Source: Thermotogae bacterium | GTDB taxonomy: Bacteria; Thermotogota; Thermotogae; Mesoaciditogales; Mesoaciditogaceae | Direction: 5' to 3' | Length of the DNA: 64,000 bases | NCBI GenBank assembly: GCA_026988035.1 | Contig: JALSLY010000076.1 | Coordinates: 23,421-87,420, forward strand | Shown: positions 8,253 through 16,384 of the stretch, piece by piece | Numbering within the stretch: the stretch's first letter is position 1 | Layout of the letters: each line of letters begins with the position of its first letter | Made by a program: the position numbers and the translations under genes | Notes under the pieces: model-generated | Told to the model about the DNA's origin: nothing | Seen by the model: only the letters and a program-made list of their open reading frames with translations | Databases searched by the model: none

Positions 8253-9290
8253 TCATCCCTCCTCTTGCATGCGATTAGCCACTTTGTTTGCCAAAGCGTA
8301 TCCGGCTGTTACAAACATAACGGATGCGACAAAGATGATTTGTACAAGTTCTTGAGGAATGCCAAGGATCAGTTCCATCCGCAGACCGCCTGAAGTCATT
8401 ACGGCGTATATGAAAGACGTGATTATCACACCGATCGGGTCGTAGTTTACCATCATGGCCAAGATCATGCCAGTCCACGAATACCCCGGCGATATGCCGT
8501 TGAGAAATCTGTGATAGTCACCCATAACGAGAAGCATTCCAGCAAGACCGGCAAGCATGCCACTTATCACCATTGCGAGTATCATATTCTGTTTCACTGA
8601 TACGCCTCCATAAACTGAAAATCGTGGATTGAGACGCATCATCTTCCATTCATAACCGTGTTTTGCAAAGAGCATGAGATAAACAATCAAAGCCACAGCC
8701 ACGATTGCTACAAATACACCTGTGTTGAGATTTGACAAAGGACTTATGTGATTGAACCACATTCCTTTGTCTATCACATTCGTTGCACCAAGAGAACCTT
8801 GCGAAGTTCTGAAAGGCCCATTCGTCATGTAAGTGGTAAAGTAAATAGCTATGGAATTGAGCATGATCGTCAACACAACCTCGTTAACGTTGTATTTAAC
8901 GCGAAGGTAACCAGGAAGCCACGCCCATAGTCCACCTATTGCAAGCCCCAAAGCGACGCCGAGTGTTAAATATATAGCGGTAGGTATATCGTGAAAACTC
9001 ACGCCCATGGCAGCCACCACAAAGGCTGCCAGATACAACTGACCTTGGGCACCTATGTTCCAAATTCCGGCGTGGAAAGATATGGCAATTGCGAGGCCGG
9101 TGAGGAGTATTGGTACCATACGTGCAAGTGTTGAATAAATCATGTATCGGCTTCCCAGAGCACCGAAGATCATAACTTTGTATCCTTCTATTGGTGAAAC
9201 TTTGTAAAGCATTATAAGAAAACCACCCAAGACGAGTGATAGAAAAAAGGATATTACCACTATAAGAAATCCACGATATTTTTCGCTCAT
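8253..9290 (-). CDS. BMP-family nucleoside ABC transporter permease 1
   Basis: A 345-residue polytopic permease. It carries the family motif FHAGIWNIGAQGQLYLAA near residue 70 and VNEVVLTIMLNSIA near 135, both typical of YufP/NupP-like permeases. Its ATG overlaps the stop of the upstream ATPase gene by 4 bases, so translation is coupled. The membrane partner is the 7367-8248 product. Confidence 0.88.
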   Translation of the reverse strand: MSEKYRGFLIVVISFFLSLVLGGFLIMLYKVSPIEGYKVMIFGALGSRYMIYSTLARMVPILLTGLAIAISFHAGIWNIGAQGQLYLAAFVVAAMGVSFHDIPTAIYLTLGVALGLAIGGLWAWLPGYLRVKYNVNEVVLTIMLNSIAIYFTTYMTNGPFRTSQGSLGATNVIDKGMWFNHISPLSNLNTGVFVAIVAVALIVYLMLFAKHGYEWKMMRLNPRFSVYGGVSVKQNMILAMVISGMLAGLAGMLLVMGDYHRFLNGISPGYSWTGMILAMMVNYDPIGVIITSFIYAVMTSGGLRMELILGIPQELVQIIFVASVMFVTAGYALANKVANRMQEEG

Positions 9291-10795
9291 GATCTCATTC
9301 CCAACATGGCAAGTCCTATTTTTTGCAGATCGGCATCTTTTGTGGAAGTTGAATGCACAATTTGTCCCTCGTACATGACAACGATTCTATCCGAAAGCAA
9401 GAGAATTTCATCCAAATCTGAAGAAATGAGTAAAACGGCCTTTCCCGATTTTTTCATGTCGAGTATCTTTTTGTGTATAAATTCAATTCCTCCCACGTCC
9501 ACGCCGCGCGTTGGTTGCGAAACTATGAGGAGATCCACATCATGTGCAAATTCCCTTGCTATGACAACCTTTTGCATATTTCCTCCGCTCAAAGTTCCAA
9601 CTTGCTCGTCGACGGATTTACAGACGATCCTATATTCGTTAACCAACTGATTTGCAAAATATCTGGCTCTTTTGCGCTTCATGAAATCCAGCCGAGCTGA
9701 GAACTCCCTTTCGTTTTGATGACCCATAATGACGTTTTCCAGAACGGAGGCAATTGGAGCAAGTCCGGTGCGTATCCTGTCCTCCGGGATGTATCCTATT
9801 CCAAATTCACGACGCTTTCTCACAGACATCTTGCCGATATCGACGCCTTTAAATTCTATTTTCCCATTTGCAATTTTTCTCATACCCACCAAGGCCTCTT
9901 CGAGCTCGCTTTGACCGTTTCCAACAACGCCGGCAATTCCAACTATTTCCCCACGACTCACATCAAGACTCAGCCCTTTCACCGCCGGAATTCCTTTATC
10001 TCCAATTATGGTTAAATCATTGATCTTCAAGATCGTTTCGCCTTTTTTTGATGAAACAGCGGCGGGATTTTGAATTTCACGGCCGGCTATCATTTTGGCG
10101 AGATCGATTTCAGAAAGGTTTTCGTTTTTGAAAGTATCGAGCAGTTTTCCATTTCGCATAACAGAAACCCTATCTGAAATCTCTTTTACTTCTTTGAGTT
10201 TGTGAGATATGAATATCACCGTTTTTCCGAAAGCTTTAAACTTTCGGAGCGTGTTAAACAACGTCTCAGATTCCTGAGGGGTTAGAACGGCAGTTGGTTC
10301 ATCAAAAATCAAGATACTTGCATTTCTGTACAAAAGTTTCAATATCTCCACCTTTTGTTGAAGACCAACCGAAAGAGAACCAACAATCTCATTGACGTCG
10401 ATTTCCATTTTATATTCTTTTGCTAATTTTGCCACAGTTCTTTTTGCCTTTTCTCGATCGAAAGAGATAAAATGATGCGGCTCAGCTCCCAATACCACGT
10501 TTTCATAAACTGTGAAATCATCGATTAACATGAAATTCTGATGCACCATTCCGATTTCATCTTTTATAGCGTCTTTGGGTGAGGAAAAATTCACCTCTTT
10601 TGCCCGCACAAATATTTTCCCAGAATCGGGTTTGTACATTCCGTACAAAAGATGCATCAATGTGGTTTTTCCAGCTCCATTTTCACCTATGACAGAGTGG
10701 ATCTCTCCACTTTTGATGGAGAGATCCACAGAATTTACCGCGACAACTTTTCCGAATTTCTTGGTAACGCTATTAAAACGTATTATTTCGCTCAT
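9287..10795 (-). CDS. BMP-family nucleoside ABC transporter, double ATP-binding protein
   Basis: 502 residues with two ABC cassettes. The first has Walker A GENGAGKTT, signature LSVGLQQKVEIL and Walker B LIFDEP. The second has a degenerate Walker A GVVGNGQSE but an intact LSGGNMQKVVIAREF signature. This asymmetric arrangement is normal for the sugar/nucleoside (RbsA/YufO-like) ATPases. It energises the two permeases downstream. Both ends overlap neighbouring genes by 4 bases. Confidence 0.92.
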   Translation of the reverse strand: MSEIIRFNSVTKKFGKVVAVNSVDLSIKSGEIHSVIGENGAGKTTLMHLLYGMYKPDSGKIFVRAKEVNFSSPKDAIKDEIGMVHQNFMLIDDFTVYENVVLGAEPHHFISFDREKAKRTVAKLAKEYKMEIDVNEIVGSLSVGLQQKVEILKLLYRNASILIFDEPTAVLTPQESETLFNTLRKFKAFGKTVIFISHKLKEVKEISDRVSVMRNGKLLDTFKNENLSEIDLAKMIAGREIQNPAAVSSKKGETILKINDLTIIGDKGIPAVKGLSLDVSRGEIVGIAGVVGNGQSELEEALVGMRKIANGKIEFKGVDIGKMSVRKRREFGIGYIPEDRIRTGLAPIASVLENVIMGHQNEREFSARLDFMKRKRARYFANQLVNEYRIVCKSVDEQVGTLSGGNMQKVVIAREFAHDVDLLIVSQPTRGVDVGGIEFIHKKILDMKKSGKAVLLISSDLDEILLLSDRIVVMYEGQIVHSTSTKDADLQKIGLAMLGMRS

Positions 10796-11799
10796 CTTTT
10801 GCCAAAGTAAGATTTAACCTTGATCTTTCCGGTGATTATATCCGTTCTGAGTTGTATGAGTTTTTGAATGATATCTGCCGGGACGTTGTGAAGCATTTCT
10901 TTGGAATAGCTCAGTCCAACTCCGTTGTTTGCGATCCCATAAGTGTATATAACACCACGTTTGTACGTGCCGTCTATTTTCGCTTTTATCATGTCAAAGA
11001 CGGCATTTCCGACATTTTTAACCACTGAGCCGATGATGTGATGCGGCGCAAGATATCCCTGTGGAGAGTCCACACCAATGGCCCAGAATCCTGCCTGTTT
11101 CGCGGCATCTATGACACCTAAACCACTTCCGCCAGCAACTTGGAATATCACGTCTGCTCCGCGGTGAAATTGATCGAGGGCTATTTCTTTCGCTGTAGCT
11201 GGATCATCCCATCCACCAACGTATCCAGTAAGCACTTTTATATTTGGATCGATGTAGTGAACGCCCTGCTTGAAGCCGATCAGAAAGTCCCTTATGACAG
11301 AATAGTCCTCTCCCGCTACAAATCCCACAACCTTCTGAGCATTAACCATGGGAAACCCTTTTCTTTCGGTGATCATAGCTGCAAGAGCCCCACCCATAAA
11401 TGAGCTTTCATTTTGCTTGAAGACGATGGAGGTAACCTGCCCGACTTTTACCACGTCATCCACGTACACGTAGTCAACATTTGGAAATTGTGGTGCCACC
11501 TGCTTGAGCGTATCGATCAACTCGTATCCCACAACGATCACGAGATCAAAATTGGATGAGGCCGCTATCATTTGCGGCATGTAGTTTGCCGGATCTGTTT
11601 TACATGGCAGTACTTTGCCGTATATGCCAAGTTGTTGTTCAGCACGAGTTAAGCCTTGGTAAGAAGAATCATAAAAAGATTTGTCTCCCAATTCTCCAGC
11701 GATAACAACCGCGACGCGAAGGCGACTCGCCGCCAGAACCGTTGGAACGAGGCCGATTAACAATACGACAATGGAAAGAAACACCATAAACCTTTTCAT
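10792..11799 (-). CDS. BMP-family (PnrA-like) nucleoside-binding protein
   Basis: 335 residues. A Sec signal peptide (MKRFMVFLSIVVLLIGLVPT...A) is followed by a BMP-type periplasmic-binding fold with GELGDKSFYDSSYQGL at the start of the mature part and VVGYELIDTLKQVAPQFPN further on. No lipobox Cys is visible. It captures the substrate, by family most likely purine nucleosides, for the downstream ATPase and permeases. ATG 11799 is chosen for its GGAGGT site; a TTG at 11814 lies upstream of that site. Confidence 0.88.
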   Translation of the reverse strand: MKRFMVFLSIVVLLIGLVPTVLAASRLRVAVVIAGELGDKSFYDSSYQGLTRAEQQLGIYGKVLPCKTDPANYMPQMIAASSNFDLVIVVGYELIDTLKQVAPQFPNVDYVYVDDVVKVGQVTSIVFKQNESSFMGGALAAMITERKGFPMVNAQKVVGFVAGEDYSVIRDFLIGFKQGVHYIDPNIKVLTGYVGGWDDPATAKEIALDQFHRGADVIFQVAGGSGLGVIDAAKQAGFWAIGVDSPQGYLAPHHIIGSVVKNVGNAVFDMIKAKIDGTYKRGVIYTYGIANNGVGLSYSKEMLHNVPADIIQKLIQLRTDIITGKIKVKSYFGKR

Positions 11800-11814
11800 A
11801 AAAAGCACCTCCAA

Positions 11815-11832
11815 TTTTTCAACGTTGAGAAA
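11815..11832. promoter_or_regulatory. Palindrome upstream of the nucleoside importer operon
   Basis: TCAACGTTGA (11819-11828) is a perfect 10-bp palindrome with a central CG and TTT/AAA flanks, just upstream of the ribosome site of the binding-protein gene. It looks like a repressor operator of the LacI type. No regulator gene is adjacent. Confidence 0.35.
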
Positions 11833-11878
11833 ACATATATATTTCCGCTCTGTTCAATTCTATCACAAGTTTCTTAAG

Positions 11879-11970
11879 TAACACCTTCCGTCGGCTTCAC
11901 CGCCACCTTCCTCAAGGAAGGATTAATCCCCTCTATCAAGAGGGGTGGCTCGAAGATCCGGGGTGTGTTA
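11879..11970. repeat. Modular hairpin repeat, family A copy
   Basis: It runs AACACCTTCCGTCGGCTTC ... GATCCGGGGTGTGTT and contains, in order, the GTCGG-CTTC-ACCGCC hairpin, the CTTCCTCAAGGAAGG palindrome, the CCCCTCTATCAAGAGGGG palindrome and the closing G/C-rich arm. The ends are inverted (AACACC / GGTGTGTT). Confidence 0.85.
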
Positions 11971-11988
11971 CCATAAACGCACTTTTTA

Positions 11989-12043
11989 GGAACCATCAGT
12001 TCCTATGAGGAACAATTAGTTCTCTGCAGGAACTGGCAGTTCC
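11989..12043 (+). promoter_or_regulatory. Three phased palindromes, likely activator (enhancer) sites
   Basis: GGAAC-N5-GTTCC type dyads start at 11989, 12009 and 12029, an exact 20-base period. Sites one and three are perfect and site two ends GTTCT. Their centres lie about 100, 120 and 140 bases before the predicted start site of the sigma-54-type promoter at 12110-12125. This is the classic layout of enhancer sites for AAA+ sigma-54 activators. The likely binder is the activator encoded at 18963-20327, which has a Fis-type HTH. Confidence 0.7.
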
Positions 12044-12109
12044 GGCTATCAAGATCAATATTTCCTCATTTTATACACTTTTCAGAGATCTAAAAAATTT
12101 ACAAAGTGT

Positions 12110-12125
12110 TGGCACGAATTATGCT
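12110..12125 (+). promoter_or_regulatory. Sigma-54 (-24/-12) type promoter of the secretin/fibre cluster
   Basis: TGGCACGAATTATGCT: the -24 element TGGCAC is perfect, and GG (12111-12112) to GC (12123-12124) has the required 10-base gap. Only one base of the TTGC -12 element differs. Predicted start near 12135, just before the ATG at 12151. Confidence 0.75.
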
Positions 12126-12150
12126 TTATGTAAAGCGGGGACAGAAAAGG

Positions 12151-12615
12151 ATGCAGAAACCATTGGAGATGGAAAGAGAAAGTGAATTCACCGTTTTATG
12201 CGACAAAGAAGACAATAAAATATCCTTATCAGTCTTTGAAATTCAAAAAAGGCATTCCTGGGTAATCACCTATTCTTTTGAACACGGGGAAAACGAAAGA
12301 AAAGTGGTCTATTCATTACAAAAAGGAATAGAAATCATAGGAAGAGCAAGGGGGAATAGGGTGTTATTCACGGTAATTTCTCCAACGTGGTCAAACGGGA
12401 CCAACTTCGCACCGGCAAACATGTCTGTTCGATTTTTAGAAAATGCGCGTATTGATAAAAGGCTGTTTGCCGCGGGTGCGGTAACGGTGGGAAAGCTTGA
12501 TTTCAAAAATGCCACTCGTGTTGATAGTCTCGGAAAGATCATGGTGTCCATTCAACTGTCAAAAGACGCCAAGGCTGGAGTTTATTCCGGCATGATCACG
12601 ATCACGTTGGATTGA
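12151..12615 (+). CDS. Small beta-rich protein of unknown function, first gene of the sigma-54-type cluster
   Basis: 154 residues from ATG 12151, which lies about 16 bases after the predicted transcription start and 10 bases after a GGGG. Earlier in-frame starts fall on or before the -12 promoter element. The C-terminus KAGVYSGMITITLD closely resembles the end of the secreted protein at 18106 (KAGIYTDNITITV) and the closing strand of many fimbrial/spore-coat-U-like subunits. Unlike its neighbours it shows no signal peptide, so it is either cytoplasmic, exported differently, or a subunit gene that lost its 5' end. Function unknown. Confidence 0.55.
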   Translation: MQKPLEMERESEFTVLCDKEDNKISLSVFEIQKRHSWVITYSFEHGENERKVVYSLQKGIEIIGRARGNRVLFTVISPTWSNGTNFAPANMSVRFLENARIDKRLFAAGAVTVGKLDFKNATRVDSLGKIMVSIQLSKDAKAGVYSGMITITLD

Positions 12616-12740
12616 AAAAAGGTGGTGGTGATGTAGGGACCAATTTGTGTTGATCTGTGATAGGCTTCAAAGATTCATGCAAGTGTTTTTCAAAAATTCT
12701 CGGGGGAAACCCCATATAAATCTCAAGGGAGGTATTTCGT

Positions 12741-13379
12741 ATGAAGAAAGTTCTTATTCTCACGGTAATTGCGATTTTGGCGTTAGGTGTAATGGCGTTG
12801 GCAACCACTTCACAGGTCCACATGGGAGGTAACAACACGGTGGCTTTTAGCGGATCGATAAACATTCATGTGGATCAATGGACTACTTTAGCATCAAGCC
12901 CTGTAGAAGTGGAATTGGAGGATTATAATACCGAAATTGGATATCCATGGCGAACAGTCGGATATTTTCACGTAGAATCAAACGGTCGTTGGCGAATAAT
13001 TGTAACATCTAAGAAACATTTCAAAATAGGATCGTCCGTAGAGCTTACCATTAGTGGTGCTAGGATAATTGAGTATTATGGTCATAGTTTTACTGGAACT
13101 TCTTACTATGATTTCATAGGTTCTGGTGCAACGTCTACAGCAGCCCAAGGCACCATCACCGCACCGTCCTCGAGTGTATATGAAGCATGGCAATTTAAAC
13201 CACCAGCTGGTTATTATAATCATCCTTACTTTATTTTCACTTCTGGAAGTGGCTATGCACCGGGATTTAAACTCGAGTTGCAATTCAACCAAGACAAGTG
13301 GATGCCCACAGGAGACTTCAGTTTGCCAGTGCAAGTATGGATCATTCCACAAGCTCATTTTTCCGACTTCGGATTCTAA
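12741..13379 (+). CDS. Secreted beta-rich, aromatic-rich protein, candidate surface-fibre subunit
   Basis: 212 residues starting at ATG 12741 after AAGGGAGGT. A clear Sec signal peptide (MKKVLILTVIAILALGVMALA) is followed by alternating-hydrophobic strands rich in Tyr, Trp, Gly and Ser (for example VDQWTTLASSPVEVELED). No family is recognised. Its place between the small subunit-like gene and a chaperone-like gene, with a long hairpin directly after it, resembles major-subunit genes of fimbrial operons. The fibre role is inferred from context. Confidence 0.6.
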   Translation: MKKVLILTVIAILALGVMALATTSQVHMGGNNTVAFSGSINIHVDQWTTLASSPVEVELEDYNTEIGYPWRTVGYFHVESNGRWRIIVTSKKHFKIGSSVELTISGARIIEYYGHSFTGTSYYDFIGSGATSTAAQGTITAPSSSVYEAWQFKPPAGYYNHPYFIFTSGSGYAPGFKLELQFNQDKWMPTGDFSLPVQVWIIPQAHFSDFGF

Positions 13380-13392
13380 CTTTTCGTAAGAT

Positions 13393-13439
13393 GAATTCAC
13401 CCGCGGGATTTAATTCCAAGTAGACCGTGGGTGAATTTT
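13393..13439 (+). terminator. Long intercistronic hairpin after the putative major subunit
   Basis: GAATTCACCC-G-CGG pairs with CCG-T-GGGTGAATT, a stem of about 13 bp with one mismatch, followed by TTTTC. It could act as a partial terminator or mRNA-stabilising element, raising the subunit level relative to the downstream genes. Confidence 0.6.
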
Positions 13440-13466
13440 CACTTGAAGATTTAAGGAGGAAGTAAT

Positions 13467-15041
13467 TTGAAAAAAATCATTGGTGTGTTGTTAGTTGTAG
13501 GTGTATTTTTCTATGTAAGTGGATTTTCAGCTTTAAGAGTTTATCCAATGATCAAAAAGATTTCCGCTGAAAAGGGACAAAAAATCACCTTTAATTTTAG
13601 GCTTTCCAACACTTCAAACACTTCAATGAACGTTGAAGTGTTGTTGAAGGATTTCTTTATAGATTCAAATGGAAATTATTTCATAAATGTGGCATTTCCA
13701 TCTTATTCACATTCTTGCCGCAAATGGATAAGTGTTCCGAGTACGGCGATTACCCTTTCGCCATCTCAAGTGATGAATTTTCCAATAACGCTTCGTGTAC
13801 CCCCAAACGCGGCGGGTAATTATTACGCTGGAATTGCTTTTTCGTATTCTCCATCAGAATCAAATGTGAATGGCGGAAAGCTCAGTTTTAAACTCGCGAT
13901 GAATCTTTTCGCAATTGTAGCCATCGATGTGGTGAATTCCCCGCATGTTTATGAAGCAAAATTCGAAAGCATTAAACTTTACAACACGAAAATCGACGAT
14001 CTTCCAAAAAATTTTCCAGATTCGCTAAAGAAGTATCCTTACGTTTTTAGACTGGATTACACAAACCAGGGCAATGTTGTCGTGGGCTTAAAAGGTCAAT
14101 TCAGAGTTGTATCCGATACCTTGCGTAGAATTGTAGGAAACGTTGATCTTAATAGAGAAGAAACGATCTGTTTTCCAGGTATCACAAGAACCATATGGAT
14201 CCCGTTTGAAAGGCTCATGCCAAACGGTGAATATCGCGCGCTGCTTTCGGCCGATCTCGGAGAACAACACATGACGAGCCAAATATTCAAATTCAAAATA
14301 ACCGATGCGAGTGTGAGTCAGTCGCCGATTTTAAAGGTGGATAATTCCGAAATCGATATTCCCTTAAGAAGAGCCAATACGTACGTGGGAGGAGATTTCA
14401 AAATTGAGAGTTTGGACTACAGGAAGATAGACATTTCAGCGCATTTAAGCGGATTCATGCAAACTGAAGATGGAAGCATCGTGTCGGCTCCATTAGATAA
14501 AAAGATCTTTGGAAATTTAAAAATGTATCCGTCTAAATTCAGCGTTTACCCGTATTCACAAAGGGAAGCGAGGATCGCCGGGCGAGCGCCTTCAACCATG
14601 CCGACAGAGGGTCAGTACTACGCACTGCTCACGCTGGTGGCGAAGGTGGCCAAAGGCAAAGAGCCGAAAATTTTGAAACTGCCCATCGTAATAAACGTTG
14701 GAAAACTGACGAAATCTCTGAAAGTGGAAAATCTGACCGCTTCCAAAGTGGGAACAAGCGCTAACGTGTCATTTGACATCGTTAACAATGGAAATTCGTA
14801 CGTCGATTATTCCGCGGAGGTTTTCGTCACAAACGAAGAGAAAAAATCCATGTTGTCTCATCCTGTTATGATAAAGGGAAAAATGATTTACGCCGGATTC
14901 ACGCTTTCAGCGAGTGCGAATGTTCCAGTTGAATTGAAAAAAGGTTATACTGTTAGGGTAGTGGTCAAATATGCAACCGGTAAAGGGGCGAACGGTGCTC
15001 CTATTTATAAGACGGTATCTAAGGAATTGGTTGTTCATTGA
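13467..15041 (+). CDS. Secreted Ig-like protein resembling fimbrial chaperones/DUF916
   Basis: 524 residues; TTG start 13467 after AAGGAGGAAG. Signal peptide, then an N-terminal beta-sandwich starting LRVYPMIKKISAEKGQ with FRLSNTSNTSMNVEV and CRKWISVPS...LSPSQ...VPPNAAGNYYAGI. This pattern is seen in PapD-like periplasmic chaperones and in the DUF916 family of cell-surface proteins. Two or three further Ig-like segments extend to the C-terminus. A role in folding or anchoring the secreted subunits of this cluster is likely but inferred. A family A repeat starts 12 bases after the stop. Confidence 0.6.
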   Translation: MKKIIGVLLVVGVFFYVSGFSALRVYPMIKKISAEKGQKITFNFRLSNTSNTSMNVEVLLKDFFIDSNGNYFINVAFPSYSHSCRKWISVPSTAITLSPSQVMNFPITLRVPPNAAGNYYAGIAFSYSPSESNVNGGKLSFKLAMNLFAIVAIDVVNSPHVYEAKFESIKLYNTKIDDLPKNFPDSLKKYPYVFRLDYTNQGNVVVGLKGQFRVVSDTLRRIVGNVDLNREETICFPGITRTIWIPFERLMPNGEYRALLSADLGEQHMTSQIFKFKITDASVSQSPILKVDNSEIDIPLRRANTYVGGDFKIESLDYRKIDISAHLSGFMQTEDGSIVSAPLDKKIFGNLKMYPSKFSVYPYSQREARIAGRAPSTMPTEGQYYALLTLVAKVAKGKEPKILKLPIVINVGKLTKSLKVENLTASKVGTSANVSFDIVNNGNSYVDYSAEVFVTNEEKKSMLSHPVMIKGKMIYAGFTLSASANVPVELKKGYTVRVVVKYATGKGANGAPIYKTVSKELVVH

Positions 15042-15052
15042 CAATACAACAT

Positions 15053-15185
15053 AACACACCCCGCCCTTCGGGCACCCCTCTTGATAGAGGGGATTAATCC
15101 TTCCTAAAAAGTAAGGTGGCGGTGAAGCCGACGGAAGGTAGTCCTTCCTTGAGGAAGGGGGACCGCGGAGCGGTGGAAGGTGTTA
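15053..15185. repeat. Modular hairpin repeat, family A copy (inverted)
   Basis: In this copy AACACACCCCGCCC comes first and GGTGGAAGGTGTT last, so it is inverted relative to the 11879 copy. It carries the CCCCTCTTGATAGAGGGG palindrome, the GGCGGTGAAGCCGAC hairpin, CCTTCCTTGAGGAAGG and the ACCGCGGAGCGGT module. It lies between the chaperone-like and secretin genes. Confidence 0.85.
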
Positions 15186-15226
15186 AAAGTACAAATTGAC
15201 TAAAAAATCATAGGGGGAAACTAAGG

Positions 15227-16384
15227 ATGAAAAAGATCTTTCTTACCACAATTATATTAAGTGTTTTGACGCTTTTGTCATTTTCTCAGAGCGTGAGTAT
15301 TTCATTCTTTCAAGAGTCTCTCACTCAAGCTTTGAGCGATCTCGCAGCGCAGGAAAATATAACGATCATCACCGACTCGACGGTGGGAGGGTTTATAACA
15401 TTAAATCTTGAAAATGTGAGCATTTCTGATGCACTCGATCTGATGTTACTTCCTGGGGGGTATTCATGGAAGGAAATAAAGCCGGGCGTGTACTTTGTGG
15501 GAACGGCCGATCCTACGTCAAACAGTTTTCTTTATTTGGCAACTTCCACATCTTACCATCTCAAGTACGTTAATGCGACGACTGTGATGGATTTTCTCCC
15601 AAAGATCATGCAAAAGTACATTTTCACATCGAGTAACTCTCCCACCACTTTGCTTATCGGTGCTCCTGAGAATGTCAAGGGAGCAATAATCGATCTTATA
15701 AAAAAGATCGATGTGCCAAAGAGAGAGATCATCGTTCAGATGAACGTCGTGGAGGCAGATGAATCTGTGGTGAAAAAATGGGGAATGGATCTTCAATATT
15801 CCAATCCATCTGGAACTTCTTCTTCAACGACGTTCAATTTTTTGGACAACGTGATAAATCTGGTTTACAAAGTTAACAATCTCTCGATCCTTTCGGATAT
15901 AAGGGCTGAGGAAGCGAGTGGGGCTGTGAAGATTCTTGCTAATCCAAAGATCAGGATAGAGAGCGGAAAGACCGGGAATGTAGATGTGTCAACGACAAGA
16001 AAATATCTTTATACAAATTCAGAAGGTAAAAAAGTTTACGCCGACGTAAAAGTTGGAGTGAATATAACTGTTATTCCCACAATATCAGCCTCGGGGGACG
16101 TGACATTGAATTTATCCGAGAGCGTGTCAGGTGCAATAAAAACAGTGAACCCCCTTCCAGACACTGTTACCCACACGCTCTCTACGACATTTAACACCGA
16201 GGTTGGCCAAACAGTTGCAGTTGGAGGCATCAGCTTTGATACATATGAAAAATCCATCTCCAAAGTGCCAATTCTTGGCGATATCCCGATAATAGGTTAT
16301 CTTTTTACCCAGGATGGAATGCGTAGCGTTAAGAAAGAGATTATGGTGATCATTACCTGCGAGAAAGCGGGCGAATGGCAATGA
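15227..16384 (+). CDS. Small secretin (GspD/PilQ-type outer-membrane pore protein)
   Basis: 385 residues. Signal peptide, then an STN/N0-like domain (about 20-80, SISFFQESLTQALSDLAAQ ... NLENVSISDALDLML). An N1-type domain follows (about 105-165, LKYVNATTVMDFLPKI ... LIDLIKKIDVPKR). The secretin core (about 165-380) contains NPKIRIESG and the closing VPILGDIPIIGYLF. At 385 residues it is much shorter than usual secretins (600-700) and keeps only the minimum domains. It should form an outer-membrane pore for export of the cluster's substrates. It overlaps the next gene by 4 bases. Secretin assignment is secure; the substrate is inferred. Confidence 0.85.
   Translation: MKKIFLTTIILSVLTLLSFSQSVSISFFQESLTQALSDLAAQENITIITDSTVGGFITLNLENVSISDALDLMLLPGGYSWKEIKPGVYFVGTADPTSNSFLYLATSTSYHLKYVNATTVMDFLPKIMQKYIFTSSNSPTTLLIGAPENVKGAIIDLIKKIDVPKREIIVQMNVVEADESVVKKWGMDLQYSNPSGTSSSTTFNFLDNVINLVYKVNNLSILSDIRAEEASGAVKILANPKIRIESGKTGNVDVSTTRKYLYTNSEGKKVYADVKVGVNITVIPTISASGDVTLNLSESVSGAIKTVNPLPDTVTHTLSTTFNTEVGQTVAVGGISFDTYEKSISKVPILGDIPIIGYLFTQDGMRSVKKEIMVIITCEKAGEWQ

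Noticed and set aside
11989..12043. CRISPR-like array (three units, 20-base period)
   Set aside because: Units are only 15 bases with 5-base gaps, each is palindromic, and no cas genes are present; enhancer sites fit better.
12106..12150. Earlier starts (12106, ATG 12121) for the first cluster gene
   Set aside because: They coincide with the -24/-12 promoter element and precede the predicted transcript start.
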